The translations under genes and the position numbers were made by a program. From Rotaria socialis (taxonomy: Eukaryota; Rotifera; Eurotatoria; Philodinida; Philodinidae), in NCBI GenBank assembly GCA_905331475.1, contig CAJNYU010004027.1:1-64000 (forward strand): 64,000 nt of DNA. Reading direction: 5' to 3'. How positions within the stretch are numbered: the stretch's first letter is position 1; each line of letters opens with the position of its first letter. The notes beneath the pieces were generated by a model. The model saw only the letters and a list, made by a program, of their open reading frames with translations, did no database searches and was not told the origin of the DNA. Below are positions 38,300 through 49,804 of the stretch, piece by piece.

Positions 38300-38819
38300 A
38301 CAGCTTTCAACACAAACTTTTAAAAGAAAACGAGATTTTGCCGTTTTAACGCATCATTTTCTCTCTCTAACGCACCCAAACGTCTGATTTTGTACATGTA
38401 GCGCGCTGAAATTGACCATTTTTAGTTACTACGGGATTTTTCAAGTAAAAATGCTGTTTGAAAACAACTTTTGAAAGTGTTTTTTCATATACATTTATAT
38501 TCTTTGATTTACTGTGTTTATCAGTGCTTTTTTTGTCAACGAGATTTTTCCTTGAAAACAGCTATTTCTTGGAAGCACTTTATGATACATTTTAATGTTT
38601 TTTTAGCGATACAAATTTTACGTAAACGTTTAGAGCTGTTTTTTCCTCCTGATAACTGCAATATCTAAATAAACTTGCTATTTCAAATTTTTTGTCCGCA
38701 TTTCATCAAATGAAAATGAACTAAATGGGCCGTTAATTATCTACTGTATATCGAAAATCAGAATATTGAAATAGCTGAAATGAAAACACACCAAAAAAGT
38801 CATGATTAATATTGTACAG

Positions 38820-39582
38820 GGGTGTAGGCGTGGATGCCTTAAGCTATCATGATATCGGTATTTCATCTTACCAACTAGACTATTGATTGGTTCGCAAACA
38901 TTTTGAACCAATACATATTTGAAGATGTGCCAATTGCCACAGTTATGCTTATTGCTTTTTGTGCTAATGTTGTTTGCAGCAATTCATCGGTTCCTTTGTT
39001 TCACATCTTTAATTTATACCCATGAAGTGCCATAGAATATCTCATGGATCATACTAAGTGTGTGTGCTATTCTATGAACAGTGATATAATAGTGTTTGTT
39101 TTGTGTGAGACTCCTATTTGAGGGTGTGAAAGTACGTAAATCAATTCAAAAACATATCAATCTATCGTCTAATGAAAAAGCTGTTAGCGCAATCCCTGTG
39201 GGATTATAATGTGAAACACGATGGAACTCCTTTGCGGAAACCTGTCTACCACGACCTGCAAGTCTTTGTAGCTTTTGCAACCTTTCGGTCGCGGTCTGTA
39301 TTTTGATCTATGGAATCAGTAGAGACCATCACAGACTGTAACAGAGAATTCACAAACCATCACAGGCAGTTACAGAGATTTCAGAGACCACCACAGACCG
39401 TGACAGAGAAATTATTTAATTAATTTTCCTGTGCCGGTCTGTGGGGGGGGGGTGCGGATTTCTACTCTATATACTTCAACACTCCTTTCAGATCGTGTTT
39501 CATAAAAGACAAATCAATATGATACTCTCAACCTTAAGAGTATAGGTGCCAATGAAAAGAAAACTCACCCACACCCATACCC
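38820..39582. repeat. 763-bp segment ended by telomere-like inverted repeats, copy 6
   Basis: The left end GGGTGTAGGCGTGGATG (38820 on) and the right end CACCCACACCCATACCC (39566-39582) are inverted with about 4 mismatches in 17. Whether the two arms belong to one element is inferred from orientation only. Confidence 0.5.
39321..39413. repeat. 31-bp minisatellite, three copies
   Basis: Three tandem copies (39321-39351, 39352-39382, 39383-39413) of a unit like AGAGACCATCACAGACTGTA followed by ACAGAGAATTC. About 6 bases differ between copies. Reverse-oriented GGTCTGT fragments lie on both sides (about 39293 and 39430). Confidence 0.75.
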
Positions 39583-39720
39583 TTAAATTCGGTAGTATCT
39601 TGTTGAAAGCTTTCTTTTGGCCCGAATATGTTTAAACTTTTCGCTCAACAGGTAGCAACCTTCCATTGTCAGTAATTTGAAATAATAAAAATGCACAGCC
39701 ACCTCCAATAGTGTATATAG

Positions 39721-42214
39721 TCACAGAGGAACTCCGTCGCCGACTATTGTCTCTTCATTCATTTGGTTTGCCGTCAATTCAATCTCGTTCCGTACATGTG
39801 TGATATCTACATGTTCTTCTCCGTAATTGGCTTGATAGATTTTCAAACATTGATTGAAATAAACAAGTGCTTGATCATAATTTTTGGTATGCCTGTACAA
39901 TTGGCCGATAAATAATAAGGATGACGCAATATCAATATGATCAGATGTATAAAGTTTTGATTGTAGAGATAGAGCTCTTTGTCGAGTTTCCAGTGCATCA
40001 TGAAACACATTATATTCATAGTATAACTGACTGATTACAATAAGACATTCAATTATTGGCTCTTGCTCTTGTGGTAAACATCGCTGGAATAGATACAAAG
40101 ATTTTTGATACCAATGCAATGCTTGATTAAAATCTTTCTTGTGTCTAAATAAACATCCAATAGTTTTCATAGTATAACCATTTCTTGGATGATTCTCTGG
40201 CAGCTTTAAGTTTTGATCAGTCAACTTTTGGTTGCAAAAAGTCAGAGCAGTCGTATAATCAAGCTTCTTTACAAGACAGGTAACAATGCGATTGAAATCT
40301 ATTGTCAAATCTTGATGGTCACTGTTTAAAATCTTTTCATCAATATCCCACGCATGATAATAATAATGAAGCGCGCGATCATAATCTCCTTGCTCTTCAA
40401 AAATAACACCGATATTTCCTGCGGCCCATGCAATATCAGGATGTTGACCAGGCAAAATCCGATGATACATATCGTATGCATTTAGCAAAAATGTTAATGC
40501 TAGTTGATATTCTTTTTTACTTCTATAGACATTTCCTATGTGTTCCATAGTGACAGCTATATTTTCGTGATCGTCGGAATTCACTGTTTGTTCAATTGTT
40601 AATGCATCTGTCAGATAATCCAATGCATGATCATAGTCCTTTTTTGCCTGATAAGTAAGGCCAATGTTGCGTAAAGATGATGCTATATGAGTATGATTTC
40701 GACAAAAACGCTTTTGTCGCAAATTATAAGCTGTCACATAATAATTCAAGGCTAAATTAAACTCTTTTTTCTGGCGAAATATATTACCAAGATTATGATA
40801 AACTGATGAAATATCTTCGTGATCATCTGGTAAGGTATTTAATAACTTTTGGAAATAGTTCTGAGCCTTTTCAGTTTGCCCCAACTCAAAAAATAGAAGA
40901 CGACCAAACACTATAGTTGAACTGTAAGATTTACATTTCATTCTTTTTCAAGTTAACGAAATCTTCAACATTATTAAGATCATCATCTGTTACTTCCATT
41001 ATCATTTTCCATAAATTTAATGCTTCATCATAGATAACAGATATAATTCTACATACTGTGCCCAGACCGAATAAAATTTCTTTTTCATGTTTCATTACAC
41101 TTAATTTACTAATAGCAGCGAAGATTGCATTCTTTAATTTATAATCGACTACAATTTCGCATAAAATCGGATACCAGTTGTTACTATCTTGAATACCAGC
41201 AATAAATGCTAATGCAACATTGATATCTTCGGATGTCGACATGAAACTATTTATTGATATTCGCATACCAAGATTTTCTTTCATTCTTTTAAACTCATCT
41301 TTTGAAATTAATTGCCCACGATATACGATCAATTTATCCCAATTATTATTAATGCGAAATTGCTTATGATGTTCCAGTTCCAACTGAGAGTATAAGTCGA
41401 TAATATAAAAACGGAATATATATAATAAGTCAATATCTTCTGTACGTAGTGCTTTATTTAACAGTTTATATAAAAAACATTCGGAAGTATACCATTCGAT
41501 GGCTTTACTTGCCGTATAGGATGTACGAAACGTCTCGATTTTTTGTAATTCAACTTCATTGAAGCGATAGAATTCAGCGCATTTATCAAGCATTTCATTC
41601 TTAGACTGATCAGTGTGTGGCAAAATTTTCAGTATATCAATTAGTAAACGATACCATAAAATCGATGCCGAATCTCGTGTTGAATTTTGCTTGCTACTGT
41701 CAAACAAAGTGAATGACATCGTTTGATTTGACATCGACTGAATAGTGCCATGGATTGATTTTATCAACTGTTGTTGATCTGTACAAATTGCAACAACTTT
41801 TGGGTATTCACTGCACGCAGAAGTAAGCTGTAAACGATCATTACAGGTTAGAAAAATTGCACAAACAGTGTTTAATGAGTGGATGATAGGTAAAACTAGT
41901 TTATGTAGTGATGCACAAATAATAAGGATAATATTTTCATCAACAATTGTTTTTATATAGTCAATACATAAATGTGGATCTGTATACAGTAGCACGTAAT
42001 TATTCATTTTATGCAGTAATCTTTGCGTTTGCACACTTTCATGCGAGTCATCAATATTTTCATCTAGCCAAATCAATGTTATATATTCTAAATTTTTTTC
42101 AATATCTGCTGGGCATCGATTACGTTCAGTAAATCTATTGTTTCCTAAGCGGAAAAGCAAAAAATAACATTTCCGATTTGTAACCTTCACACCAAAGAAG
42201 CACACTAGAGTCAC
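39721..42214 (-). CDS. Arginine ADP-ribosyltransferase fused to TPR repeats, with one frameshift
   Basis: Two minus-strand frames form one protein: 42214-40931 (427 codons) and 40941-39721 (406). They overlap in different frames at an A5 run (about 40945-40956); removing one A joins NLKK to MKCKSYSS. The first half has an N-terminal region common in bdelloid ARTs, then the ART fold. Its catalytic R-S-ExE set is visible: VYRGQL (Arg), NSFMSTSED (STS) and HEKEILFGLG (E-K-E, near 41080), the signature of arginine-specific mono-ADP-ribosyltransferases. The second half is about 8 TPRs of roughly 42 residues of kinesin-light-chain type (for example ASSLRNIGLTYQAKKDYDHA). There is no signal peptide, so it probably acts in the cytoplasm, with the TPRs binding partners. 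The start Met is the first in frame; a shorter start is possible. Confidence 0.85.
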
Positions 42215-44734
42215 TAATCATATTCTAGTCTTGCTACAACCCGTGTAAAAATTTTGATACAAAAAAGTTACTAATAAGTACTTTTATTATTTTTCCAGCA
42301 ACTATGATAAGTAATTACATGCACCACTATTCATGCTGATTTTGCTCGATTTAAAAAATCTATCAATTATCAGAAGATCAGCATCGTTTGTCTTTAATGT
42401 AGCCAGTAGTTATTTTGTTAGTTCTAATTTTTAATAGGCTTCTGTAATTCCGAACTTTGATAGGGCCTCTCTTTGCCACTTCGCTGATAATACATATCAA
42501 CATTCATCGAGTTCTCAACTAAATAAAGAGATTTCTGTAGACGGAAATACGACTCGTTTATCAAATTTCGAACAAATCAATTCATCTAAAGACATCCCCG
42601 ATTGGGATACTAAAATACGCAATATTATGTCTAAAACTAATTGAATTAATTTCGTATATTCTTTGTTCGATTCGTACCAACTTTTCATTCATCCGCCATG
42701 AACATTTAAAACAAAATAATATGCATTCAAAAGGAAACATCAGCAAAAAAAAAGAATTTTCACATAGGCAATTCTCTTTGAGATAATAAACTACCATAGG
42801 ATCAAACACATAGCTCTATGAACAACAGAAAATAATTTAAATTGTTCTTAAAAAAACATTCCTCGGTGAGTTATGTTTGAAATAGGATGAGATTTATTGC
42901 ATCTAATATGGTACGATTTCGCTGATAAATCAGAACACCGTCGAAATTCCACATTTAAAAAAGTCTAAGAAGAATTTTGGATAAAAACAGAAGAATAAGT
43001 ATATATATATGTACTATGAATAATAGGATGGAACAAAATTTTGCTGTAAGAGCAAAATTTTGACCTGGAAGAAGAGCTAACACTATATAACGAAGAGTAT
43101 AAGCGTAGTATCATAGTTTAATGATTAAATAACATTTTTGTATTCTATCTGTGATGAATTCTGTCACGGCTGGAGATGTGGTGATTTATTGATTTTTTTC
43201 GACTTATCCTCCAGTCTATAAAGCTGTTAGAAGAACTTGTAAAATATCCTACGTGTTTTTGTGGGATAGTTCAGCATAGGATAGTTTTATTTTATTTATA
43301 ACACGATATCCTTCAACAATCATTTTTCGCATTAGGGTTAAATATTACAATGTTTTCTAGCGATTTAGCCAAAAATTGTTATTCTTATTACAATTCTGTT
43401 TGCAATCCAGTTTAAAATTACCTTTGTATTTACTATGATTGATGTTCGAAGATCATACTCACTTGAAGAAATTACACAGAATGATTTTGCGATGTGGGAC
43501 ATTCTCAGGAGTCCAGCACTTATACCAATGATGATTGGATCGTTGTTCTTTTAATAACTGAAGTTAGATAAGACAATAATTATTGAGCAATCAAATGTTC
43601 AACATTATTCCGTGTAATTAATTAAAATACCTAGATCACATTATGTAATAGAGAACTCATAAGATATATATATTACAGTTGACATGAGAATTTAGTTGAG
43701 ATTGGAATAATAGATTTAATTAAAGATAGGGAAAATAGACACAAAAGAGGGCGAAAAAAAGAACAGAAGAAAACAGTTTTGAAAATCAAAATGTAAATAA
43801 AATTATATGAGCGATATGGAAATTTTTTTCTACGAGTTAGATTTAGTTCACTATTTTCTAATTGATCATAATTTAGATTTCTTTTTTAAATTGGTGACCA
43901 AAACAAAAAAAAATTTATTTCTTATTTTTCATTTATCTCAACGCGCTCTCATCTCGCTTGTATGAGTCATACAGTAATTAATGTATCTTGCTGAACTGAT
44001 ACTTTAATATGGAAAGGAAAATAAAATACTTCGTTGATTATGACATTAATGTTACATCATTAAATAAATACTTATTTATCCGAGTTTTACACTTTAAAAA
44101 TTTAGTAGAATCTATTAATATCTAACTATTTTGTCATCATTTCTTTATTAATTTAAGCTTTTATAATTGATAATCGTCACTATGAAACAGACAATGCTTA
44201 GACATAAATTACGAAGTTTCTTTTATATTAGCTTATTTATTTTTAACGAAGAACGATTGTAGCTAATAACACATCAAATGGAGTACTCATATAAGAAACT
44301 TCTTTATTAATTTCATGAAAAATTTTAAAAAAATTTACTTTCCTGTCATATCATTCGATATAAAAACTTTTTCCATTCCCATCCCACCTGCTCGAGGCCC
44401 GTACTTCGAAATACGATAGCGACACTCTCTTTCTGTCTTTTCTTCGAATGCAGAACGAAAGAGAAAAATCAATGTCCCTATGTCCCAATGTCCCGCGTAT
44501 TAAAACAAAAATCTTTTCAGAATATTTCTCATTTCTCTCTCTTTAATCATGAAAGATTGACACAATCAATCTTGGAAACAAAAACGTGTTTTTTTAATCT
44601 ACATAATCAATCAAACTATCTGATATCACTCACTAATAAAATTTTATTACTATGAATCACTCTCTCATAACATTTATAGAATAATGAACAATTCCAATCT
44701 CAACTAGATTCTAAACTCTACTGCCACATATATA

Positions 44735-44814
44735 AATTTGACTCTTTATACTATGTTAATCAAATATGAATTTGACTCTTTATACTATGCTAATCAAATA
44801 TGAATTTGACTCTT
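44735..44814. repeat. 34-bp tandem repeat, 2.4 copies
   Basis: Unit AATTTGACTCTTTATACTAT plus GTTAATCAAATATG at 44735-44768, repeated at 44769-44802 with one change, then a partial third copy to 44814. Confidence 0.8.
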
Positions 44815-45556
44815 GAGTCATCGATGATTTTACGTGCTTTAGTCTTACTATTACTTGTACAAAATGAAGAAAAATACCTTAGAATTCGGAACACTATTAC
44901 TGCTTGTCTCGCACACCGTACACAAGTATGTATTCGTGATAAAAAGTGCTGATCGATTTGTAATTGCGTCGCAGGGGGTTTTACACAAGCACTGAGAGTA
45001 TGCTATTTTGAGTCGCACAAACGAAGAAGAATGACGAAACCATCATTTAAGTGAGAGAAAGAACAGTTGCAAATATTGATTCTATTAGTATTACGTGATA
45101 CTATATAGAAGCATCGATTATTGCGCATTTTGATTAAAAAAAATGGTAAGTTGGAAAAACAAACTTCTTTATTCTATAATTACGTGCAAATGTAATAAAG
45201 AAGAAATAAAAGTACCAAATTATTCACACTTCAGCATTGAAAAAAGAAATAAATCACTAATTATTGATATCTTAACGAACCACGCTCCATCTCAATCCAG
45301 GTGGCGTTATACTAGATGATATTATCTACTGTTCAATTTTCTAACTTTCAATTTATGAAAACTCTAATGAAAGCATTTTATCAGGAAAAAATACCTAATT
45401 CTGGCTGAATCTTTATCCAGTGGATGTTAGTATGTGTGCGGATCTTTTTCTTCTTTTTAGTCAGACCCGCACTCACAATCAAGGGGGGAAAGCACGAATT
45501 CATCTGTTTCAAAACGTTTTTCAAGTACGATAGAAGCACATGGAAGTACAAGGAAA

Positions 45557-45679
45557 AGTGTGGGTGTGGCGCGGATGTTACTCTTCTTCCCATACTCACA
45601 CCCACACACCCCATATATAGGGTGTAGGTGTGAGTGTGAAATTAAATGGAATATGATTGCTGACACCCATATCCATTTC
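45557..45679. repeat. Double telomere-like inverted repeat, copy 7
   Basis: Four arms alternate in orientation: AGTGTGGGTGTGGCG (45557 on), CTCACACCCACACACCCC (to 45612), AGGGTGTAGGTGTGAG (45619 on) and GACACCCATATCC (about 45662 on). The two central arms form the best hairpin, with only ATATAT between them. Confidence 0.75.
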
Positions 45680-45708
45680 AGTAGAGGATTAGCGATGCTT
45701 ACATCGCG

Positions 45709-46011
45709 TTGCTTGCTCGTATTTACAATAATTCGTTTAAGTCGAAACAAGAATGTATCGGATCCACCAGTATTGTTAGTATGTTTTTGTACACTACGGT
45801 AGTAGTCAAAATATTAGTGTATTACAGTAAATATGTAAATCGATTAATATCATTCTCAAAACTGAGTTATTTAGTTTATCTGATCCATTTGCGTGTTGCA
45901 ACTGATCTTACTGGCAATGAACCGTTAAGAAAATTGATAAATTATCGTGCTGATCTAGCTTCACCTATTTATTTTCTATTTACATTGATTATATCAGAAG
46001 TAATTGCCTGA
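45709..46011 (+). pseudogene. Fragment resembling the C-terminus of an acyltransferase-3 (nrf-6-like) membrane protein
   Basis: The 100-residue frame contains VNRLISFSKLSYLVYLIHL, which resembles the PLSKLSYxxYLxH block near the C-terminus of membrane acyltransferase-3/nrf-6 proteins. A second membrane span follows (SPIYFLFTLIISEVIA) and then a stop. The rest of such a protein (several hundred residues, about 10 spans) is not found upstream on either strand. The first 25 residues do not fit the family, and a TATTACAG acceptor-like site near 45828 suggests a former exon edge. I infer an exon-sized relic; the match is short and the call uncertain. Confidence 0.35.
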
Positions 46012-46502
46012 TATTGATATTGCCTTTTCGAACAACCTCTTCTTAAACTTACAAACATAATCTTAATAACAACGAAGTAAAACGAATGACTATGTTTGAT
46101 TCCATATAGCGACAGATTCAGAATTTAATGGATGCACGTGAAATGGGACGGTGTGCGCTCGTCTATGTTAATATCTTTTAACTTGTGTTCTTACGCATAT
46201 TTTCTTGATTTTTATTTTTGCTCATGATTGATGTTCTAAAAAAGCCCTTATATCTTTTGACGATTGATCAGAAGTAATCGCACTATTGTCATTATAAAGA
46301 TGAGTTTTATGTTCTAAATCAATTGAAAAACATATACCTAGAAGAACTGAGAAGCACGAATGCAAATACATTTTGAAGTTCAGAGAAAAGGTGTTCCTCC
46401 GAACCTAGAATTCGGTACTGTTTCTTTACCAATGCATGACACTATCGGGGCATGCTTGTACTCAATGAGTTGATGATTGGAGTATGTGCTTTGATGAGAT
46501 TA

Positions 46503-47505
46503 TCATTTGTAGTCATAATCGTCCAACCTACTCATTTTTGGTTTAAAACAATGCTGTATTACACCTACACAATCTGTCAACTGAATAACAGGGTTTGTAC
46601 GTCCCATCTTAATACCTGACATTTTTGCAACACTGCGTCGAAACGCTGGTGAGACAATCAGATATGCGTAGAATGAAATACAAGAGTCTGCATAGGCCGT
46701 AATTTCTCCGATATAAAGCACCAATAGCTCTGCGCTCGTGTACGAAAACGGATCTCTATTGAAGAGCAGAACATAGAGGTTGAAGCCTGCACTTGGCACG
46801 ACGGAGATGACAATAGAGATTATTTGAATCAAAATCATTCAAGCAACTTGATGAGCAATATTATTAGAGGTTTGACCTGTAGTTTGACGTTGCTGAGTCT
46901 GTTGAACATTGCGTCAAGTGAGATAGCCGAAAACAACTAACAGTGCACCTGCTGATACTATACCTATAATTGCATAAAAATAGAAAGAAAGGCGAGCAAA
47001 TTTAGCATTGACAACGTCACACTGTTCAATGCTAGGTATTACGTCCCGAAATATACCAAAAGGAAGGCCCAAATTAATAGAGAGGAATGCAAAAATACAA
47101 AGTAGTAATAAAGCCCTCTCCAATGTCATCCATTGCCGTTTAACAGCTGAGGGACATGTTTGTAAGTAGCGATCAATTGCGGTCAAATATAAACATACAA
47201 GAGCAAATACACCGCCACCAGTATAGAGAACTGAACTTATTTTGCAAAGTAGAGATGGCATGACTCAAGGATCATGACCCGTTGCATAGCCAATTGATTG
47301 TAGAAAAAGAAGGCCAATAATAGTTAGTTGTTCAGCAAGAGATGCTCCAGTCAGAAATATTGAACTTGGAATGATGTGATACTTTTTCAAACAAATAAAC
47401 GTAATGATATGGAGTACGTTACCTATCGTACCGATGCTAGCAGCAAAAAAAAACGATATAAATATTGATATATTGAATGATCACGAGAAGCTGTATGTCC
47501 GACAT
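46503..47505 (-). pseudogene. Rhodopsin-like GPCR with three in-frame TGA codons and a T-run frameshift
   Basis: Reading leftward from the ATG at 47505, the peptide starts MSDIQLLVIIQYINIYI, shifts by one base in a T9 run (47445-47453), and continues to 46503, about 330 residues, normal for class A GPCRs. Membrane spans can be followed: TIGNVLHIITFICL (TM1), IFLTGASLAEQLTIIGLLFL (TM2), LYTGGGVFALVCLYLTAIDR (TM3) ending in the DRY-type AIDRYLQT, then TM4 and TM5, TM6 from MILIQIISIVISVV, and TM7 with a cytoplasmic tail. TGA interrupts the frame at 47267-47265, 46916-46914 and 46841-46839; no TAA or TAG does. Trp or a similar residue would fit each place. The simplest reading is a recent pseudogene; ligand unknown. 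Confidence 0.75.
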
Positions 47506-49804
47506 AATGAAAACACATTTTCGTCTGTCTTTGTTTTTTTAAAGATAGAAAATTTATTTATGCGATGCTACCTCTGCTTTTTATTGTCGAGAAGAAGATA
47601 CTGCAGTGTGTGACATGCCCCATTTACATCCTAGAAAAAGTTTTCATTGGCATTACTTGACAGAATCATAGTCCATTCTAAACCGTTAGTGTCTGTTTTA
47701 ATTCTTGTCAAGAAATACAAAAGAAGCATATCATGTTGATTGACTCAATGTTCACGCTCTTGTGCTCGGACATACTGTGTTAGTTGTCATTTTAACAATA
47801 ATTATCAGTATTAAAATTTTGTGTATATTTCTTATAGAGATACGATAACGCATATTGCAAACGAGTTTCTGATTCTCCTTTCTACTTTCGAAGCAGACAA
47901 ACATTTAGCGCACTTAAATGAAACATTTGTCTTGGCTCCTCATCAACTATGTTTGTAGATGTAAATGACTAGCTGTTGGTTGCTACGCTGCTGCCTAATA
48001 ACATATCTAAATGTAAGCGTCATTCAGTGGTGTTTCAGTTTATCAAAAGATCTACAGATTATTGAAATTTCCAAATCCATATTTCCAAGTTGTCTACTGA
48101 AGGTAAAGCTAATCGAATTGTAAATGAAAAAAATTTAGCCAATTGTGGCTCAAAATATTTCTCGAAAGACCTTTGAATATTTTTACAAAGATCAGTGGTC
48201 TTAAATGAATAGATAATGTATTGTTAAACCATTTACGTTTCATTTTTTCTATGATTTACCAATTATCAGCAAGAAGCATGCGCAACTAATAATTACAGTT
48301 CCCTAATATTGAAACAAGATGAAAGACAATGACGGTATCAACCTAAAATGATGCCATGATATCCCACAGCGGAAGTACAGTGGTACTAGGTTAATAATCA
48401 TGTTGCTTCCGTGCACAATTTGACAAGTATATAAATAAAGAATAAGGAGTTCAAAATCGGCTACGATTTTCCAAAGTAATGTCAAAAAATACTTATTCTG
48501 CAATATAAGCATATATATGATTTATTATGTACGATCTTCATTGCAGCCTGCGTCTTATCACAAATAGAAAATAGTTAATGACGCATTTTGTTCATTCTCA
48601 AAAAGAACTATTTTTAGCTGCGAAAAGAATCTGTTAGTGTAAGTCTTGAGGAATTAAAATATGAAGTACAATGTAACTGTTATTACCAGTCAAATAAATA
48701 TGCCTTTGGACTCGTTATAATTCATCATTTCTGTCAACTCCTATTGAATTGCAACAAGAAAGCTACTCAGATTTTTATATAGTATAGCTGCATCTAATGA
48801 TCCGTCGCGTAACTAAAGTTATAATATGATCTGTCATTTGTGATCAATGTTTTAATAAGGAAATATTGATTAGAAATTAATTAAATAATAATTGTTAAAT
48901 CTGCTAGTTAATTTCTCACTCACAGCCTGTAAGTGGAGTACACATTGATATCCCATAGTATAGGTGAACTTAAGTCTACCAGGAAAAATATGTCATTCGT
49001 AAAACCCTTTAATGATTCTAGTTTCCAACGTTACACAAAGTAAAATTTTATAGTTTCCAGAGTAAAGTAGGGAACATGTTCAGGGTACTTTTTAGTTTTA
49101 GTTGACATCCGAATAACGACTTTTACAGTTTTCTGAACCAACTACAATAATCTTATTTAATCGAAAACATAACAGGTCATTTGATTCGTTTTCAATGAGA
49201 GAAATTCAATTTTTTGAGTTTGTTATTTATCGCTATAAATTATTATTCAGCTATTTATAATTCAATATATGTACACAATATATTAATATAATGTATCATT
49301 GTAAAAGTAAAATATAATAAAAATAATGTTGATGATATTGCGCAGGTTGATAATAATGATGAATGTTCCTGTTTGTTTTAGTGATGTTTCTCCTGCAAAG
49401 TTGTACTTACTCTATTTCTTTCCTCTTTCTTATGATGATTGTTAATATGGGTCTTACTGGGATGTCGTTTGTGTTTGTCACTATATCTAAAGCATTTTTA
49501 TTGAAAATTAGTGTAAAATATCATACAGTGACGAAAAGTATCGATGCTGAATGTTACATTCAAAAACATCAAACAGAACTGAAAGACTATGTGGATTCTT
49601 GATAACAAAATTAAGGCGAAGCGGTGCGGGTAAATATTGACAGTCTATGCATCATCAAAAGCATTCTTTTTCATAGTTTTACGCCAGTATACCTTCTCGT
49701 TTAAATATTGTTCGTGATGACTGATAGGATAATATTAAAAGAGACAAGCAAATTTTCTGTCATCAAGTTAAGAGGAGCAGAAAACTAACACTTAAACAGC
49801 AACA
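47506..49804. other. Intergenic, no gene seen
   Basis: AT-rich. A 79-codon frame at 49363-49602 starts with a hydrophobic stretch but has no family resemblance and is probably chance. The last 60 nt form the 5'UTR of the BTB-TLDc gene. Confidence 0.55.

Larger units (their letters stand above)
38300..39720. other. Intergenic, repeats only
   Basis: No gene seen. Contains the telomere-like-ended segment 38820-39582 with an internal 31-bp minisatellite (39321-39413) and a G9 run near 39435. The frame at 38471-38668 overlaps nothing recognisable. Confidence 0.55.
42215..45708. other. Intergenic, 3.5 kb, no gene seen
   Basis: AT-rich with stops in all frames. It holds a 34-bp tandem repeat (44735-44814) and the telomere-like cluster (45557-45679). 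The overlapping frames of 45381-45802 on both strands are by-products of the repetitive G/T and C/A tracts. Confidence 0.6.

Noticed and set aside
39321..39413. CRISPR array
   Set aside because: The copies are directly adjacent without spacers, and the genome is eukaryotic; it is a minisatellite.
45381..45802. Five overlapping frames on both strands
   Set aside because: They arise from low-complexity G/T and C/A tracts of the telomere-like repeat and have no protein features.
46839..47267. Selenocysteine reading of the three TGA codons
   Set aside because: Three Sec in a GPCR would be unprecedented, the positions suit Trp better, and no SECIS-like stem was recognised.
49363..49602. 79-residue hydrophobic frame
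   Set aside because: It has a membrane-like start, but no homology, no coding bias that I can see and no supporting promoter or splice context.
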